This document shows, piece by piece, positions 11,435 through 23,277 of a stretch of DNA of 64,000 nucleotides. Origin of the DNA: Rheum nobile (lineage: Eukaryota; Streptophyta; Magnoliopsida; Caryophyllales; Polygonaceae); assembly GCA_027886185.1 (NCBI GenBank), contig WOAB01000124.1, forward strand, positions 1,116,001 through 1,180,000, read 5' to 3'. The position numbers and the translations under genes are program-made. The notes beneath the pieces were generated by a model, which saw only the letters and a program-made list of their open reading frames with translations, ran no database searches and was not told the DNA's origin. Within the stretch, counting starts at the first letter, position 1. Each line of letters begins with the position of its first letter.

Positions 11435-11852
11435 ATTCCAAGGATTTTATCACATTAATACCCTCCCGATATACTTAACGTAATAAAATCAACTTAGAAT
11501 AGATCAAACTTGGTAATTGTCATTGATGAACTCAAACCAAGTTACTAGGTTCTACAACCTCAAATCATATAGAGGGAACTGAGAATTCAAGCCTTTACTA
11601 GAGATGGCGAAACCACCTCGGCTTCTTCCGAGTCCCTTTGAAGAGAAACGAAAGCACTCAGAATCTACGAGTGACGAACAGAGAGTTAGTCTTTCTAAAT
11701 ATGGAAGTTCGTTTCCATATCAGACTAAAGAGAAGGCACGACTATGAACGGTAAAAATTTCCATTTAAAAAAATTCAGAGCCTTTGAAAACATTTCTCAG
11801 TTTAAAACGAGTAAATGGTTTATAAAATCTCAACCCGTTTTTTTAAAATTTA
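11435..11852 (-). other. Copy A leader with deletion remnant of the extra ORF
   Basis: Read on the minus strand from the PBS, this leader aligns to the start of the extra ORF of element F (the GGAAGAAGCCGAGGTGG and CCATCTC parts at 11590-11630), then jumps to the sequence found just upstream of gag (ACCAAGTTTGATCTATTCTAAG). About 0.9 kb of the extra ORF is missing, and its start codon is not preserved. Confidence 0.65.
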
Positions 11853-11865
11853 GGCTCTGATACCA
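11853..11865 (-). other. Primer-binding site of copy A
   Basis: Minus strand TGGTATCAGAGCC, a perfect match to the initiator-Met tRNA complement, 4 bases from the LTR edge at 11870. Confidence 0.88.
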
Positions 11866-11869
11866 AATC

Positions 11870-14230
11870 TATAACACCCCCAAATATATAACCTTGAAGG
11901 CATTACCGCCAGTGACCTCAGACGTTTTGTCCGATGTCACCCAAGGCTTTATCAGTTGATATAAATCATCAAACAACAATTATGATACAAAATATCATAA
12001 TTTTCATTTAAAATCATTGTCTCGGCATTACATCCATAATCCGAAAGACAACAAAAAAATACAGCGGAGGACTTAATACAAGGTATATTTAACACAACGG
12101 AAGTCTTTAAATAACCAACAAAAGGGTCTTGATCACAATGATCACCCGCCAAGGATCTCAACCTGAATAAACTTATCAAAAACACCGTTTGCCTTCATAG
12201 TCGTTCTAGCCTTCACAAGACGGCAACTTATCTGATGTGCCGAATCGAACGGATGACACCAGCCAACTATGCAGAGAACAATTACGGTTGGTTAGTCTAA
12301 TGAAAGACTATGCAAGGGTACAAGCAGAGTGGTCCGAAGTAGTCGTATTAGGTTAGACTCATCGCTTCTCGAATTAAAACCGATGACGATAGTCAACCAC
12401 CATACTTCTACTGGAATACATGAAAAGACATGATCAAGAGAAGATTCTGGAGACCGAGTCTCACAGCAATCAATCCCAAAAGAAGACTCCAACGAGTTGA
12501 GTCTTATCGGAAACATGACAAATGTTGGGGAACATAAATATGACACACAAGCGTTCAAAATGACTTGATGTTTCGGTTCACGACCAACCTCACCGCTCAA
12601 AGCGAATCCAAATTGGAAAGAGAACGTTACTCTGATCAAATTCAAGACGAGATTTCCTAGCTGCACTATTGCCTAGATGCACTACTCGCCCAAGGGTATA
12701 TTAATTATGTGCGACAACGGCACTTATCTCATTTAATTCCAAAACGATCATCACGTTATAAGCTTTTAAATCTCCTCACAAGAGATATCAGATCTCCTCA
12801 CAAGAGATATCAGAGGGAATAAATCCCAAAAGTTTTGGCACTAGCAAAGTGCACCAACCCTGAGTAAGGGCATGGTCATGACTAGAGAGAGTACTGGGGA
12901 AAAATCCACCAAGTACTAGTTATAAAGAAACAGCTAAACCCCCACAAGGTACATAGCGTTCCTACGAATACTCGTTCTAACTAAACAGTTACGAACGCAG
13001 TAATAATTCACATCAACGTTAAGAATACTTGTGCTAACTAAACAGTTAACGCACAGTAATAATCACATCAAAGCCATTAAGGCCAATAACAGATATAATA
13101 GCGTTGTTCTAGCATATATACAACCTATTATAATATCTTTTAAAATCACAAACAGTTATCAAAACTATTTTCAACGAAAACAGTAAATCATCCCAAATTA
13201 ATTAACAATTAAACAATTGATAATTAATTGAAATATGGAATGATGAGCAAGAGTGAACCGCCACTTGCCTTAGATCCGACGAAAGCTTGAACAAAGATTA
13301 GAGATGACGGGTTTCTGGGTCAGAAGCAGGGACAGATCTCGAATACCAGATCCCTAAGAAACGACCCATAACGAGACCCTAAGTTAGATTCGATATCCAC
13401 ATATACGAATCTAAAATAATACGAAAGAATCGAAGGAAGCCAAGCCTCGCCCAAGACCACACACCCAAGAACACACAACACGGACCCAGCTCACCGCGGG
13501 TGCGGTGGGTCTCTTGCCGCGGGTGCGGTCAGGTGACAGGGGCAGAGGAGCTTCAGCGAAAAATGGAGGAAACTTACCACTTTCGATTCGTTTGCCTTTG
13601 ATTCGATTATGGTTCAATCTCCAAACACCTTAAACCTTCAAACACCACTTGAGGGCACCTAAACCACTCAAAGGGAACTCTGGCGAAGCTTGCAAGCTCA
13701 GTCAACAATGGAGTTTGGGAGAAAAATAGAGGAGGAAGAAGATGATGCTTCAGCTGTGGCTTCTCCTCCACGAATGCCTTTCTTTTATAGGCCAAGCAAT
13801 AGCCACTTGCAAGGGAACCAGATGGGATGGCTAGGCGAGCTAGGCCTGACAACCGGCGCCACTTGCAGGAGCAGAGGGAAGACGATAATGTTCAGAAATA
13901 TCTCACCGCGAGGTGCGGCAGGGTGCGGTGGCCGACTCCAGAATTGGCCTTCACCGCGGGTGCGGCAAGGGTGCGGTCAAGGCCAATTTTGCCTCTTTTT
14001 GTCCGTTTTACTTTTGGGTTAATTATCTTAATCCCGGGTTAAATATATTCATACACAAACGACTATTTAACCCCGAAAACACGTCAACTGTATTTTATAT
14101 TACTCAGAAAAATTATTACAGAGATCAAACATATTATCGAATGTCCGAGCTTCTCTGAATTTAATCTGACTTGAAGTACGGGAGTTGGAAAAATTACCAA
14201 AATACCCTTATAAAAATGAGGGATATTACA
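11870..14230 (-). repeat. Copy A 5' LTR
   Basis: 2361 bp from the PBS side (11870) to the TGTAATA terminus (14230). It shares its ends and the 12200-13260 part with the LTRs of B1 and F, but its middle carries its own GC-rich repeats (CACCGCGGGTGCGG-type words near 13490-13540 and 13900-13980). Local duplications occur at about 12773-12816 (22-bp unit TCTCCTCACAAGAGATATCA) and 12955-13065. It has a PBS on its left and a polypurine tract on its right, so it serves as the junction LTR of two elements. Frames here are not genes. Confidence 0.85.
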
Positions 14231-14290
14231 TTACTCCCCCCTTAAAAGAAGTTTCGATCCCGAAACTTGGCCGAATACCACTTGGGAAAA
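14231..14290 (-). other. Gypsy polypurine tract and 3' internal stub
   Basis: Minus strand reads AAACTTCTTTTAAGGGGGGA directly before the LTR start, like the end of the internal region of element F. Only about 60 bp remain, so the element to which it belonged has been almost wholly deleted. Confidence 0.65.
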
Positions 14291-14721
14291 CGTCTAAGCA
14301 TATCTGCCTTAGTTGGCTGGTGTCATCCGTCCTATACGACACATCAGTGGTTGGTCCCCAAAGACTTGAAGTAACCAATCGAAGAAGAGGCTTGCGGTTG
14401 AAGATTTAAGTGTCAGTGTTCTAAGGTTGTTAAGTATTACTTTAATATATATATTCCTATAACCTAGTCATGTAATAGGATTTATTTTAAAAGTCTTCCG
14501 CTGTAATTTCACTCTGTTGTAAAATCGTCATTCTCATTTAATGAGGGATCTTTTAATAAAAGGTTGAGTTTCATTTAAAATGTCTTCCGCTCATTAATCT
14601 TTCGTTATTTAATATACTTATTTAAGCTTAATTATTCTGATTAAAACCTAGGGTGACTTTGGACAGTACCGTATGAGGTCACTGGCGTGTGACACTACCA
14701 ACATAAGTCGGGGGTATTACA
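14291..14721 (+). repeat. Truncated Gypsy LTR, plus orientation
   Basis: 3' portion of a related but diverged LTR: it contains TTGGCTGGTGTCATCCGTCC, the AAGTCTTCCGCTGTA block, a GAGGTCACTGGCG block and the terminus GGGGGTATTACA at 14721, in the same order as element F's LTR ends. The 5' part is missing. Its right edge abuts Copia reverse transcriptase sequence, so this was the 3' LTR of an element inserted in that Copia element. Confidence 0.7.
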
Positions 14722-14722
14722 G

Positions 14723-15862
14723 CCTAAGGGTTTTGTAGTTGAGTCCAAATCTGAATATGTTTGCTTACTGAAAAAATCAATTTATGGACTTAAACAATCC
14801 CCTAGGCAATGGAACATTAAATTTGACTCTTGCATGAGAAACATGGGATTCACTAGGAGCAGTTATGACACTTGCCTTTACTTTAGTGGAATTAAATCCA
14901 AAACTCCCTTGTTTGTGCTTTTGTATGTTGATGATATCTTAATCATGTGTAGTTCTAAAGTGCTTGTTTCTGGTGTGAAAAGAGACTTAAAACTGCATTT
15001 TGATATGAAAGATTTGGTTCCTGCCTATAGAATTATTGGCATTGACATCACTAGGGATAGGAAGAAAAAGAAAATGTGGCTTTCCTAATGTGATTATGTG
15101 CATAAGGTTCTTGAAAAATCCAACATGCTAAATTCTAAACCCACCTCAATACCATTAGGAGGGCACTTAGATTTGACCAAGGAGCATTGTCCTAAAACAC
15201 CTGCTGAGATGGCTAAGATGTCTCATGTTCCTTATGATGTTGATGTTGGGTCTGTTATGTATGCCATGTTATGTACTAGACCTGATATTGCATTTGCCAT
15301 TAGTGTGCTTAGTAGATTCACGTCTAATCCTGCTGAGTGTCACTGGAATGCCATGAAATTTCTGTTGAGATACCTGTGTGGAACTGAGAACTTGTGTCTT
15401 GTTTACTGTGAGCATACTTCTAGAAATGAGCTTCATGGTTATGTTGATTCTGACTATGCCAGTAATAAAGATACTAGAAAATCTACTACTGCCTATTATT
15501 ATACTTGGGATGGTAACTGTATCTCTTGGAAATCTCAGCAACAGTCAGTGGTGGCTCTCTCTTCCACTGAAGCAATATGGTTAACTGGGATTCTTGGTGA
15601 GATATTGACTACTCCATTGATGCCTGTGTTGCATATGGATAGCCAAAGTACTTTGTACTTGTGTAAGGATCTCATGTACCATGAGAGGTCTAAGCATATT
15701 GATGTTAGACATCACTTTATTCGAGATAAGGTGGAAGAAAAGGTTCTGGTGGTAAGAAAGGTTAAAGGGGATGAAAATCCTGCAGATTTTGGCACTAAGA
15801 TTGTAACAACTGATAAATTTACATTCTACAGGAATTTCCTGCACATTTGGGATGTTGCCTGA
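14723..15862 (+). pseudogene. Ty1/Copia reverse transcriptase and RNase H, 3' half (element D)
   Basis: One frame from 14723 (PKGFVVESKSEY) to the stop at 15862, interrupted by a single TAA at 15086-15088 where related proteins have Gln. The RT has SIYGLKQSPRQW and the catalytic YVDDILI. The RNase H part has GYVDSDYA, the DGNCISWKS strand and SSTEA, then ADFGTK near the C-terminus. The 5' half of the polyprotein was displaced by the Gypsy nest on the left and is outside the window. Element D is therefore the outermost host of that nest. Confidence 0.9.
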
Positions 15863-15919
15863 GACCACCTTAACCCAGAGGACGACGACTGAGACCACCT
15901 TAACCCAGAGGACGACGAC
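15860..15919. repeat. 30-bp tandem duplication after Copia stop
   Basis: Two exact 30-bp units (GAGACCACCTTAACCCAGAG plus GACGACGACT) at 15860-15889 and 15890-15919, the first overlapping the Copia stop codon. Confidence 0.9.
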
Positions 15920-15994
15920 GGACAGTTGGCTCTGAACCCCATCCACTACTGGCGGCACTTGGCACTACATCAACATTTGGATTAGGAGGACATT

Positions 15995-16910
15995 TGTTAT
16001 GTAATCTAATCCTAAGTTGTTGTAATTAGAACATAGATTGGTTTATTACAAGCATTACAGATGAGTAGATTAAGATACAATGTAGAGCCAAATGGGTTAG
16101 GTGGCTAGCTTAGCCATAGAGGCACATGTGGGCTCGGATGACTTAACCATGATTGGTCTAAGTCAACTCAAGCTAGCATATGAGGCTCTGGCACAGCTGT
16201 GGGCCTGTTACTTCATTTGGTCTCGGTTTCACTTGTATTGGTCTTGTGCTCTTTATGGGCCTTATCTGATATCTCGGGTTGAAGGCCCAACTTAGTTGGG
16301 TTTGGCCGAAGATGAAGACGCGGCTCCCTTACTTGCAAAACGACGTGTTTGGGTCAATGGGTAGAGGTATATAACCTCTACTGTTGCTCTAAGTGCCGAT
16401 GTAACTTGAAGCTCTTCTCGTCCTTGCTCTGATGGAAACCCTAGAGAGCTCTCTTCACTGAGAGCAGAACTCTGGCTCCTCCATTGTTGCTCGAAACTTG
16501 AGAGAGAAGATACAGAAAGAGAGATCGTGTGGAGCCTTCCTTGTCACTGTGGTGTCAAGGCGGTGCGAAGCTTGGGTGCAAGCTTCGCGGTTGTCCTTCC
16601 AGGGGACATTTCCTATCTCGTCTTTTCTTTTTGGCCTGTGTGCCTCTTCTGCTCTTGTGTTGTGTTCTTAGTTTGCTCTCTGTGTGCTTGCTTGTAACCG
16701 AACTTGTTCTTTACCTTGAGTTGCCTAGTGGAAGGGTGAGCATCCCCTCCTAAGGACTCCGCAGACGTAGGACTTAGTCCGAATTGTGTAAACAATTCCT
16801 GGTGTTCAAGTTTGTTTGTTTTTGTTTTCTTAACTGTCCAAGCTTTAAGCCTTGAACGATTGAGGGAGATTCGAGCGGATTTGGTTTTACACTGGTTATT
16901 GACTAAAACA
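15995..16910 (+). repeat. Probable 3' LTR of Copia element D (right end uncertain)
   Basis: A purine-rich tract (TTGGATTAGGAGGACA) precedes a candidate LTR start TGTTATG at 15995. The LTR-like sequence contains a TATA box (TATATAA, 16368-16374) followed by a leader-like GAGAGCTCTC-rich stretch. No partner LTR is in the window, so the right end is placed only roughly, between about 16808 and 16910. The frame at 16529-16753 lies in this LTR and has no recognised domain. Confidence 0.5.
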
Positions 16911-17568
16911 TAGCTGTTAATGATGGGTGACGGGTTTAAGTGTAATGAAGTTTGTATTGGTGGTGGAGAAAAAATATTAAGATAACTGTGTAGTTTCTTA
17001 TTAAGATAATCGAAATTTTATCGATATACAATTTTAGTCACTCATTTTTATCTTTTTTTTTATAATTGTTTTTAACGAAAATTATGAGGATAACAGGAAG
17101 CACATAGTATTTTTAATATCTTAAGTTATAAAAGAATAAAGTATATACTATTATATTATTATTAGAAACATATGATAAATAAATAAATAAATATATATAA
17201 ACTTAATAAACTCATATAGAAAACTATATATGAATGTAAAGAAAAAAATAAAATATATTTTTAAATGATATAATAGAGAGAAAAATGTAACAAAATGGGT
17301 TGAGAAATTCGAGATCGATATCGATAACATTAGAGTAGACTTACCTTAACTTTGAAAAAAGAGGTTTATACTCGACATATCATTTACGATTACAATGAAG
17401 ATATCCACTAATATAATAATTGAGATTTGTTTAGATTAACTAACATTTGAGAATAGCCCCGAAAGATTTTACTTGCAATGTGCAACTTATTTTATTCATA
17501 TCGAAGTATGCAAATTCGGAGTTTGCAACTCTGAGTTGGTACAAACTACAAATATATAAAAGAAGAAG
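16911..17568. other. AT-rich intergenic sequence
   Basis: No open frame with a domain, no RNA gene and no repeat that I can identify. Contains several A/T homopolymer runs. Confidence 0.5.
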
Positions 17569-18501
17569 GGTTTTTTCGCCTCATACCCTTAAGGTATGGT
17601 GAAATTCGCAAGGTGTATTAAAATTTTGACTATTTCACGTGATATCCTCGAGTTTCGTTTTTTTTCGCCAAATATCCATCTCTTAATTAATTAACAGATT
17701 TGTTATAAAAAAAAAAAGGCACAATTTGTCTCTCCTCTCTCCCGACGAACTCAACTCGCCGGTGGCCTTGTGCCCTTCATCGGCTCTTCACATCTCGTTT
17801 CACGCTCCACTCCACTCTCCGAGTACACACATCTCTTTATTCAGAACTCCATTCACGCTCCAGTGAAGGGCACGAACACGGTCTTCTACGCCGTACAAAT
17901 ACTTGCCCTCTTGAATCAGCGCCTTGGCAATCCATTTGGCTGCACCGCTAACAGCTGATGCATCAACCATCTAATTATTACTTTTTCTCCAATGGCTAAA
18001 GCTGGGATTCTTGGATTGAATGTTGTGGATAGACAGCTAAGCTGGATTGTTAACTATTTAGCTCCAAAATTAAGAGCTTGTGTTTACTGGCCGGGTAAAC
18101 CATATTCATTGGGCAAAATTGAAGCTTGTGATTAGATGAAATAGAGATCAATTTTAAGTCAACGAAGCTAGCTGTATGAACGTGATATAGCTGGCACCTC
18201 CACATTTCGATGGCATGACTTAGAGATGTGTGTACTCGGAGAGTGGAGTAGAGCGTGGAGCGTGAAACGAGATGTACAGAGCCGGTGAAGGGCACAAGGC
18301 CGCCGACGAGTTGAGTTCGTTGGGAGAGAGGAGAGACAAATTGGGGCTTATTTTATTTTTCTTTAATAAATCTGTTAATTAATTAAGAAATGGGTATTTG
18401 GCGGAAAAAAAACAAAATTCGGAGATACCATGTAAAATAGTCAAAATTTTAATACACCTCACGAATTTCCTCATAGCTTAGGGATATCAGCCGAAAAAAC
18501 C
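17569..18501. mobile_element. Long-TIR DNA element, non-autonomous (Mutator-like?)
   Basis: Left arm 17569-17836 and right arm 18223-18501 are inverted repeats of about 270 bp with high similarity, starting GGTTTTTTCG on the left and the matching complement on the right. The 386-bp centre has no transposase. Long TIRs without coding sequence fit non-autonomous Mutator-like elements or a large MITE. Flanks are A/G-rich (AAGAAGAAG / GAAAAAGAA) and do not give a clean 9-bp duplication, so the superfamily is an inference. The frames at 17770-17958 and 18050-18295 are TIR shadows. Confidence 0.75.
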
Positions 18502-19407
18502 GAAAAAGAAAACTAGCCAATTAAGCGACAGGTAATGACCTACTTGCAAAGAGAGCGGAGCGCAGTGCTCGAGGTCGAGGTTTTCAACCTCGTCGGGAGC
18601 ATTATTTTTCACGAAAGCGAGTACTAATGTACTATACTTAATTTAATTACTTCAGCATAAAAAATTAAAAGGGAAATGGGGAATAAATAATGATTCGTAC
18701 AACTCAAGTTGCAAAGGTGAAGTTTGAGTTTTAAAGCTAAAAATATTTCGGCTTCATTCCACAAAGTTTTTTTTTAAACATTTTTAGAGTTTGATATTAT
18801 TTTTAATTTATTTATAGGTTCAATAAAAAAATATCTATATAGTTTAAGGAATTTGTTGTAGATTAATTTTGTTTAATTTTATCAATATTTAAATCTGATC
18901 TTCAATATTGTTGAAAATTAACAAATTAAATTTTACTAAATAATCAATTTAATTTAATCCTCATTTTCAAGTAATCATTCAACTTTTATTCCTATTTCAG
19001 TCAAATATACCAAACGATGCCATATCATTTCTACTTCTCAAACCCAAAGCGTTGAAAGTATTCACCATACTTTCAGGATAATTATATATCGCTTATTTAT
19101 GACTTAAATTAAATTTCATGTTGCTATTAAAAAAAATTCTAATGGGCTTATATTATGGGCAAGTGGATAAATCATAAAACATAGTATGGCTAATCTTTGA
19201 TCACTCAAAAAATATGTTTGGTAAGGTGAAAGAAAAAATATACATTTATAATTACGATAACACTGGTAAACAAAAATGCCTTCTTCTTAGAAAAAGAACT
19301 TACAAAAACATATCGTAGAAATTAAGGTATGTACAACCTCGTTTTTAATATACCTCACAAGGTTTGGTGATGAAATGTTTAATGTATAAGTAGATTTTAT
19401 AGATTAC
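18502..19407. other. AT-rich intergenic sequence
   Basis: No gene seen. A CpG-richer patch at about 18545-18625 contains a short inverted repeat (CGAGGTTTTCAACCTCG), of unknown meaning. It does not fold as a tRNA. Confidence 0.4.
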
Positions 19408-19623
19408 TGTTACAGTTAGCTATTTTGTTATAATTTATGTCGAGTTAGCAGAGCTAATTGGAAAGTTTGTAGATAGTTATAAAGTTAGAGGTGTGTGTTA
19501 GCTCCTTGTATCTGTTAGCGAGTAACTAACTCTATAAATAGCTACAGTTGTAACTAACTCAGAAAACCATCAATAACAACTTTTCATTTCTGTTTTGCTT
19601 TCTCCTCTGTGAGAATTCTAGCA
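19408..19623 (+). repeat. Copia E 5' LTR with TATA box
   Basis: 216 bp from TGTTACAG (19408) to CTAGCA (19623). It contains a TATA box CTATAAATAG at 19532-19541. Without the second LTR the left end rests on the TGTTA motif. Confidence 0.65.
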
Positions 19624-19635
19624 TGGTATCAAACG
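19624..19635 (+). other. Primer-binding site of Copia E
   Basis: TGGTATCAAACG, sharing its first eight bases with the initiator-Met site TGGTATCAGAGC, immediately after the LTR end. Confidence 0.7.
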
Positions 19636-19733
19636 TTCTTGATCCATTCGCTTTCTCGGTCTAGAATTGTTGATCGATCGAGCTTCTCCGTCTTCCGCAT
19701 TCGTTCTCTTCTCCTCTTTTCTTTTCGATTTTG

Positions 19734-20281
19734 ATGGCGAATCGTCCTCCTATTCGTGAAACTCTTGTTCACGATCGTCCTCCTGGCGATCCTTTTCCGC
19801 CATTGGTGCCCAATCCTTGGCACACCGCTAATGTCGATCCTAATGATCCTTTGTTCATCCATCATTCTGATGGACCTGGACTGACTTTGGTGAATCAAAA
19901 GTTCGATGGCACTTGTTTCTTCGCTTGGCGCAATCCATTGTGATCGCACTATCTGCGAAAAACAAATTAGGTTTCGTTGAAGGTGAATTTCGTCGACCTG
20001 GTCGAGCTGCTTCTCACTTTCGTGCGCCGATGGGAGTGATGCAATCATATGGTGATTGCATGGCTTCTCAATTCGATGATTCCATAGATCTCAAGTACAT
20101 TTCTTTTGTCTGGCGATGCTCGCCAAATCTGGCTGGATGTTCATGCTCGTTTTTCTCAAGTTAATTGAGCACAAAAGTATGCGATTAGCAAACAACTTGC
20201 TAATATTGCTCAAGGATCGGACAATATTGCTGAATATTTCAATCGTATTAAAAGTCTTTGGGATGAGCAAGATTCTATGAA
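19734..20281 (+). pseudogene. Copia E gag N-terminal fragment
   Basis: Begins MANRPPIRETLVHDRPP and contains the Copia gag N-terminal block (DPNDPLFIHHSDGPGLTLV, then IALSAKNKLGFVEGE). A one-base frameshift near 19930 separates the two parts. A UBN2-like piece follows in degraded form (QLANIAQGSDNIAEYFNRIKSLW). The zinc knuckle and protease are missing because of the deletion to 20282. Confidence 0.8.
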
Positions 20282-20910
20282 GTGTGTGCCCAATCTAGGC
20301 TTCAGAGGAAACCTTTTCCTCTTAGTTCTATATCTAGCACTTATGCTTTTGAACTGATCCATGTGGACACATGGGGTCCATTTAAGTCTTCAACTCATGA
20401 TGGTTATAGATACTTCTTGACTATTGTTGATGACTTCACTCGTATTACATGGACATATTTGATGAAATGTAAGGGAAATGCTTTGTCCTTATTGCAGTCT
20501 TTTATTCAGTTGGTTGCTTATCAATTTTAAAGCAAAGTGAAGATTGTTAGATCAGATAATACTCTTGAACTGGGAAAGAGTCATGCTGGTGTTGCTTATT
20601 TTCCCTCTAAGGGGATTATTCACCAGACAAGTTGTGTATATACTCCTCAACAGAATGGAGTAGTTGAGCGCAAGCATAAACATCTTTTAGAAACCACACG
20701 TGCCCTGCTCTTTCAGTCTAAGGTTCCTATGGAATACTAGGGGCATTGTCTTTTGTTTGCTACACACATCATCAACACGTCTCCTTCTTCTGTTCTCAAC
20801 GGAATTTCTCCTTATGAGAAGCTATTTGGCCATCCTCCTCATTATCATCAATTGAGAAGGTTTGGTTGTCTTGCTTATGCATCTTCTGTCAAGCATGGTA
20901 GAGATAAACT
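20282..20910 (+). pseudogene. Copia E integrase core, broken by Gypsy insertion
   Basis: Fragments of the integrase: HVDTWGPFKSSTHDGYRYFL and VDDFTR (first catalytic Asp region), IVRSDN (second Asp), then [11 protein letters not shown] with the catalytic Glu. Two nonsense codons interrupt it: TAA at about 20528 and TAG at about 20738, the latter where related proteins have a Trp (YWG). The sequence stops at SSVKHGRDKL, the insertion point of element F. Confidence 0.88.
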
Positions 20911-23260
20911 TGTAATACCCCTCATTTATAGTAAGGGTATTTGGGTAATTTCCCCAACCCTCGTTCTGTAATCGTGTCACTTTTGGAGAAGTTCAGATTT
21001 TATGTAACGTGTATGATCTCTGTAATAATCCCCTGAGTGGTATAAAATACATTCGATGTATTTTCATGACTTAGAATATTTGTTTGGGTACAAATATATA
21101 ATTTCCGGGACTCAAACCCGTGCTAAATCCTTCCATGAGCAAGCGGACGCGGAAAAGGGCATTTCTGCGACCGCGGAAGCATTTCCGCGACCGCGGATAA
21201 ATGGCACTCAGAGACGCTGGGCAATGGAATTTTCCGCGACCGTGGAAGATTTCCGCGACCGCGGAATAATGCATGCGTGTGACGCCTCGTCTTCCTCCGT
21301 GCCTCGTCGAACGCGTCATCGTCGATCCTCTGAGCTGCCGTCGATCTGGTTGGGGGGCTCCTCCTCCTTTGGCTATAAATGGGGGTCGGGTTGGAGGGTT
21401 TTGGGCATCCGAAAATCAGATATCCCCTCTCTCTCTCTCTCGTGTTCTTTGTCGCCGGAAGTTGTGGTGGCCGTGGGGTGGTGCATTGGAAGCGCGGTGA
21501 GGATAGGAGTCGAAGCCCTCTCGCCTCGAGCCCCGTCGTGTCGTCGTCGGTGATAATTTAGCCGATTTGGGGTTGTCGAGTTCACGACCGTGACCGCGGA
21601 CATGAACTGCCGCGACCGCGGACGATGTTCAGTCGGTCGCGACCGCGGACATGAACTGCCGCGACCACGGATGATGTCCAGTCGGCCGCGACCGCGGACG
21701 ATGTCCAGACGTCCGCGACCGTGGAATCCAAGCCGCGACCGCAGTTTGCCTTAGCAAACGCGATCGTGGCCTTAGACAAACCGGTCTCGGACGGGACCCT
21801 CTTTCTTTCGGTTCCGTTCGTGTTTCCTTAGATTCATATTATTAATTGTCGAATCTAACCTAGGGTTTCGTCGTGGGTCATTGTCGTAGGAATCTGTAAT
21901 CCGATTTCCATTCCCGTTCCGGACCCAGAAACCCGTCGTCGCTCAATCGCTCGTCTAGACTAAGGCAAGTGGCGGTTCGCTCTTGCTTATCATTCCATGT
22001 TTCCATTAATTATCAATTGTTTTTAATTGTTAATTAAATTGGGATGAAGGTTGTTTTTGTTTGGGAACAGTTTTGATAAACATATGTGATATAAAAAGTG
22101 ATATTATAATAGGTTGTATATACTGCTAGAAACAACGCTATTATATATGTTATTGCCATAATGGTATTGATGTGGACTATTGTGTGGTTTTAACTGTTTA
22201 GTTAGAACGAGTTGTCGTAGGAACGCTATGTACCTTACGAGGTCTAGTCATTTCTTTATAACTGGTATTAGGAGGATTTTTCCCTAGTACTTTCTCTGGT
22301 CATGACTGTACCCTTACTCAGGGTAGGTGCACACAGTTGGTGCCGACACTCGGGATTTATCCCCTCCGTTATCTCTCGTGTTGACATGATATATCTTAAA
22401 AGCTTATAATGTAATTGTGCGTTTTGGAATTAAATAAGATAAGTGCAATTATGCACATAATTAATATACCCTCGGGCGAGGAGTACAACGTGGAAACCGC
22501 CCGGACTTCGATTAAAGTAAGTCCTCCTTCCAAATATGAATTCGCATTGCACAGTGAGGTTGGTCGTGGATCCAAATGGTCAAGTCTTTTTAAAAATGCT
22601 TGTGCGAAATTATAACGTTCCTGAACACTTGTCATACTTTCCGATAAGACTCGATCCTTTGGAGTCTTCTCTTCACACGTTTCCCATAAGACTCAATCTT
22701 CCAGAGTCTTCTCGTGATCTTTCTGTTTCGTATATTCCTGTAGAAGTATCAAGGTTTACTATCGTCATCGGCTTTCATTCGAGAAGCGATGGGTCTAACC
22801 TAATACGACTACTTAGAACCTTTCTGTTTTACCCTTGCATAGTCTTTCATTAGACTAACCAACCGGTTATTTTCCCTTACATGGTTGGCTGGTGTCATCC
22901 ATTTCAGACGGCACATCAGGTAAACTCCCGTTCCGTGAAGGCTAGAATCCGACAATGAAGGCATATGAAGTTTTTAAGAGTTTTATCAAGGTTGAAGAAC
23001 CTAGGCGTGCGATCGCGTGATCAAGACCCTTATGTTATTTATTTAAGACTTCCGTTGTATTAAACATATTCTGTATTTTTGTTGTATTTGGAATTTACGG
23101 ATGTAATCCCGAGACTTTGGTTTCAATAAAGATTATGATATTTCATATTATCAATGTATTTTATATTTTGTATAAAGTAGTTAAGCCTTGGGTGGCTTCG
23201 GATGTGAAATCCGAGGTCACTGGCGGTAATACTTTCAAGGTGATATTTGGGGGTGTTATA
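20911..23260 (+). repeat. Element F 5' LTR
   Basis: 2350 bp, TGTAATACCC at the start. It ends GTGTTATA, whereas the 3' LTR ends GTGTTACA, so the terminal CA is mutated. It contains a (CT)n stretch at 21427-21442 and a block of CCGCGACCGCGG-type repeats at about 21160-21270 and 21590-21740. Frames at 21056-21779 and 22396-23362 recur in the 3' LTR and are not genes. Confidence 0.95.
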
Positions 23261-23264
23261 GATT

Positions 23265-23277
23265 TGGTATCAGAGCC
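23265..23277 (+). other. Primer-binding site of element F
   Basis: TGGTATCAGAGCC, a perfect match to the plant initiator-Met tRNA complement, 4 bases after the LTR. Confidence 0.95.

Larger units (their letters stand above)
5802..14230 (-). mobile_element. Ty3/Gypsy chromovirus 'copy A', disrupted; left part outside window
   Basis: Minus-strand element in order: 5' LTR 11870-14230, PBS 11853-11865, leader, gag 11434-10091, protease, RT, then broken at 5802 by the B1 insertion. It is close in sequence to element F and also hosts a small LTR element (6706-9325) and a SINE (9714-9935). Nonsense codons, a frameshift and a lost RT catalytic residue show it is dead. Its leader is only about 420 bp because most of the extra ORF present in F is deleted. 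Confidence 0.85.

Noticed and set aside
18545..18625. Small structured RNA in a CpG-richer patch
   Set aside because: Only one short inverted repeat and no tRNA, snRNA or snoRNA boxes.
21056..21553. 165-aa ORF, and its counterpart at 29851-30309
   Set aside because: Both lie in the LTRs of element F and differ by indels. GC-rich repeats keep frames open by chance.
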